This document shows, piece after piece, positions 5,073 to 5,260 of a stretch of 5,260 bases of DNA (its first letter is position 1; every line of letters starts with the position of its first letter). The translations under genes were made by a program, and so were the position numbers. The notes beneath the pieces are model-generated. The model ran no database searches and was not told where the DNA came from. It saw only the letters and a program-made list of their open reading frames with translations. Source of the stretch: an uncultured Collinsella sp. (GTDB taxonomy: Bacteria > Actinomycetota > Coriobacteriia > Coriobacteriales > Coriobacteriaceae). Location of the stretch: contig CAAEMX010000018.1 of NCBI GenBank assembly GCA_900757185.1, forward strand, positions 1-5,260, written 5' to 3'.

Positions 5073-5147
5073 CGTGGTCAAAAAAGGCCAAATATGAGTA
5101 CTGTTACCAGTTTAGTAACAGCGTATTTGGGTCAAAATCGCCTCTTT
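5073..5147. repeat. Nested inverted repeat with flanking direct repeats
   Basis: Inner arms CTGTTAC (5101-5107) and GTAACAG (5115-5121) surround a 7-nt loop. Outer arms CCAAATA (5088-5094) and TATTTGG (5124-5130) pair outside them. The octamer GGTCAAAA occurs on both sides (5077-5084 and 5130-5137), each time followed by a GCC within a few bases. A further imperfect pairing, GGGTCAAA with TTTGAACCC, continues to the right. It lies 90-150 bp upstream of the SPFH start and has no T-run. It could be an operator region, a leader RNA of the SPFH transcript or an interspersed repeat. On the minus strand the direct repeats read TTGACC, like -35 boxes, but no well-spaced -10 was found. Confidence 0.6.
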
Positions 5148-5186
5148 GAACCCGAAGTCTAGGTAGCGCACAGAGATGTGGTGTAA

Positions 5187-5226
5187 GAGGCGGGGCATGC
5201 CCCGCCTCCGCCCTTTCTTGAAAGGG
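5187..5226 (-). terminator. Two adjacent hairpins, probable terminator of the gene beyond the right edge
   Basis: A perfect 22-base palindrome at 5187-5208 (arms GAGGCGGGGCA and its complement) lies next to a second hairpin at 5211-5226 (CCCTTT CTTG AAAGGG). They sit 12-50 nt downstream of a likely minus-strand stop codon at 5239-5241. The tail after the strong stem is TTACACC, without a true T-run, so intrinsic termination is plausible but not certain. Confidence 0.45.
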
Positions 5227-5238
5227 AGGGGACACCGC

Positions 5239-5260
5239 CTAGAATTCGTCGTTGGAGTAA
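5239..5260 (-). CDS. C-terminal end of a gene running off the window (partial)
   Basis: Read on the minus strand the last bases give six codons, YSNDEF, followed by TAG at 5239-5241. The hairpins just downstream and the same-strand neighbours fit the end of a gene here. Six residues are far too few to identify it, and the reading could be chance. Confidence 0.35.

Overview
The window looks like ordinary chromosome from a moderately GC-rich Gram-positive bacterium. The SerRS, ProC, RlmH and SPFH protein sequences, together with strong purine-rich Shine-Dalgarno sites, suggest an actinobacterium of the Coriobacteriia, perhaps close to Collinsella. That placement is an impression from reading the sequence; no search was run.

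Layout: 1-306 holds no protein gene. It contains two copies of a 62-bp repeat (76-137 and 265-326), each carrying the 3' end of a tRNA-Arg plus its terminator, with 127 bp of hairpin-rich DNA between them. The intact tRNA-Arg(ACG) is at 307-383 on the minus strand with a recognisable promoter. An unidentified 125-residue protein (461-838, minus) follows, and a LexA-type palindrome lies upstream of it at 898-911. serS (1012-2295, minus) comes next with a terminator behind it. Diverging from serS is a 57-residue single-pass membrane protein (2407-2580, plus). This small gene converges on proC (2737-3507, minus), and the gap between them holds a strong 17-bp terminator hairpin inside a larger imperfect inverted repeat.

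Upstream of proC, on the same strand, are rlmH (3581-4051) and a membrane-anchored SPFH/band 7 protein of the HIR type (4058-4996). These two are separated by 6 nt, with the rlmH ribosome-binding site inside the last codons of the SPFH gene, so they are very probably co-transcribed and translationally coupled. proC lies 73 bp further downstream and may belong to the same transcript. The region 5018-5238 is non-coding. It holds a nested inverted repeat (5088-5130) flanked by a direct repeat, then two hairpins, and it ends in what looks like the last six codons of another minus-strand gene.

The genes with known roles are housekeeping: translation (tRNA-Arg, SerRS, RlmH), proline synthesis (ProC) and membrane organisation (SPFH). 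I see no obvious new multi-gene system. The items most worth following are non-coding: the duplicated tRNA 3' end with its hairpin-chain spacer, the candidate SOS box in front of an unknown gene, the inverted-repeat element before proC, and the nested palindrome near 5100.
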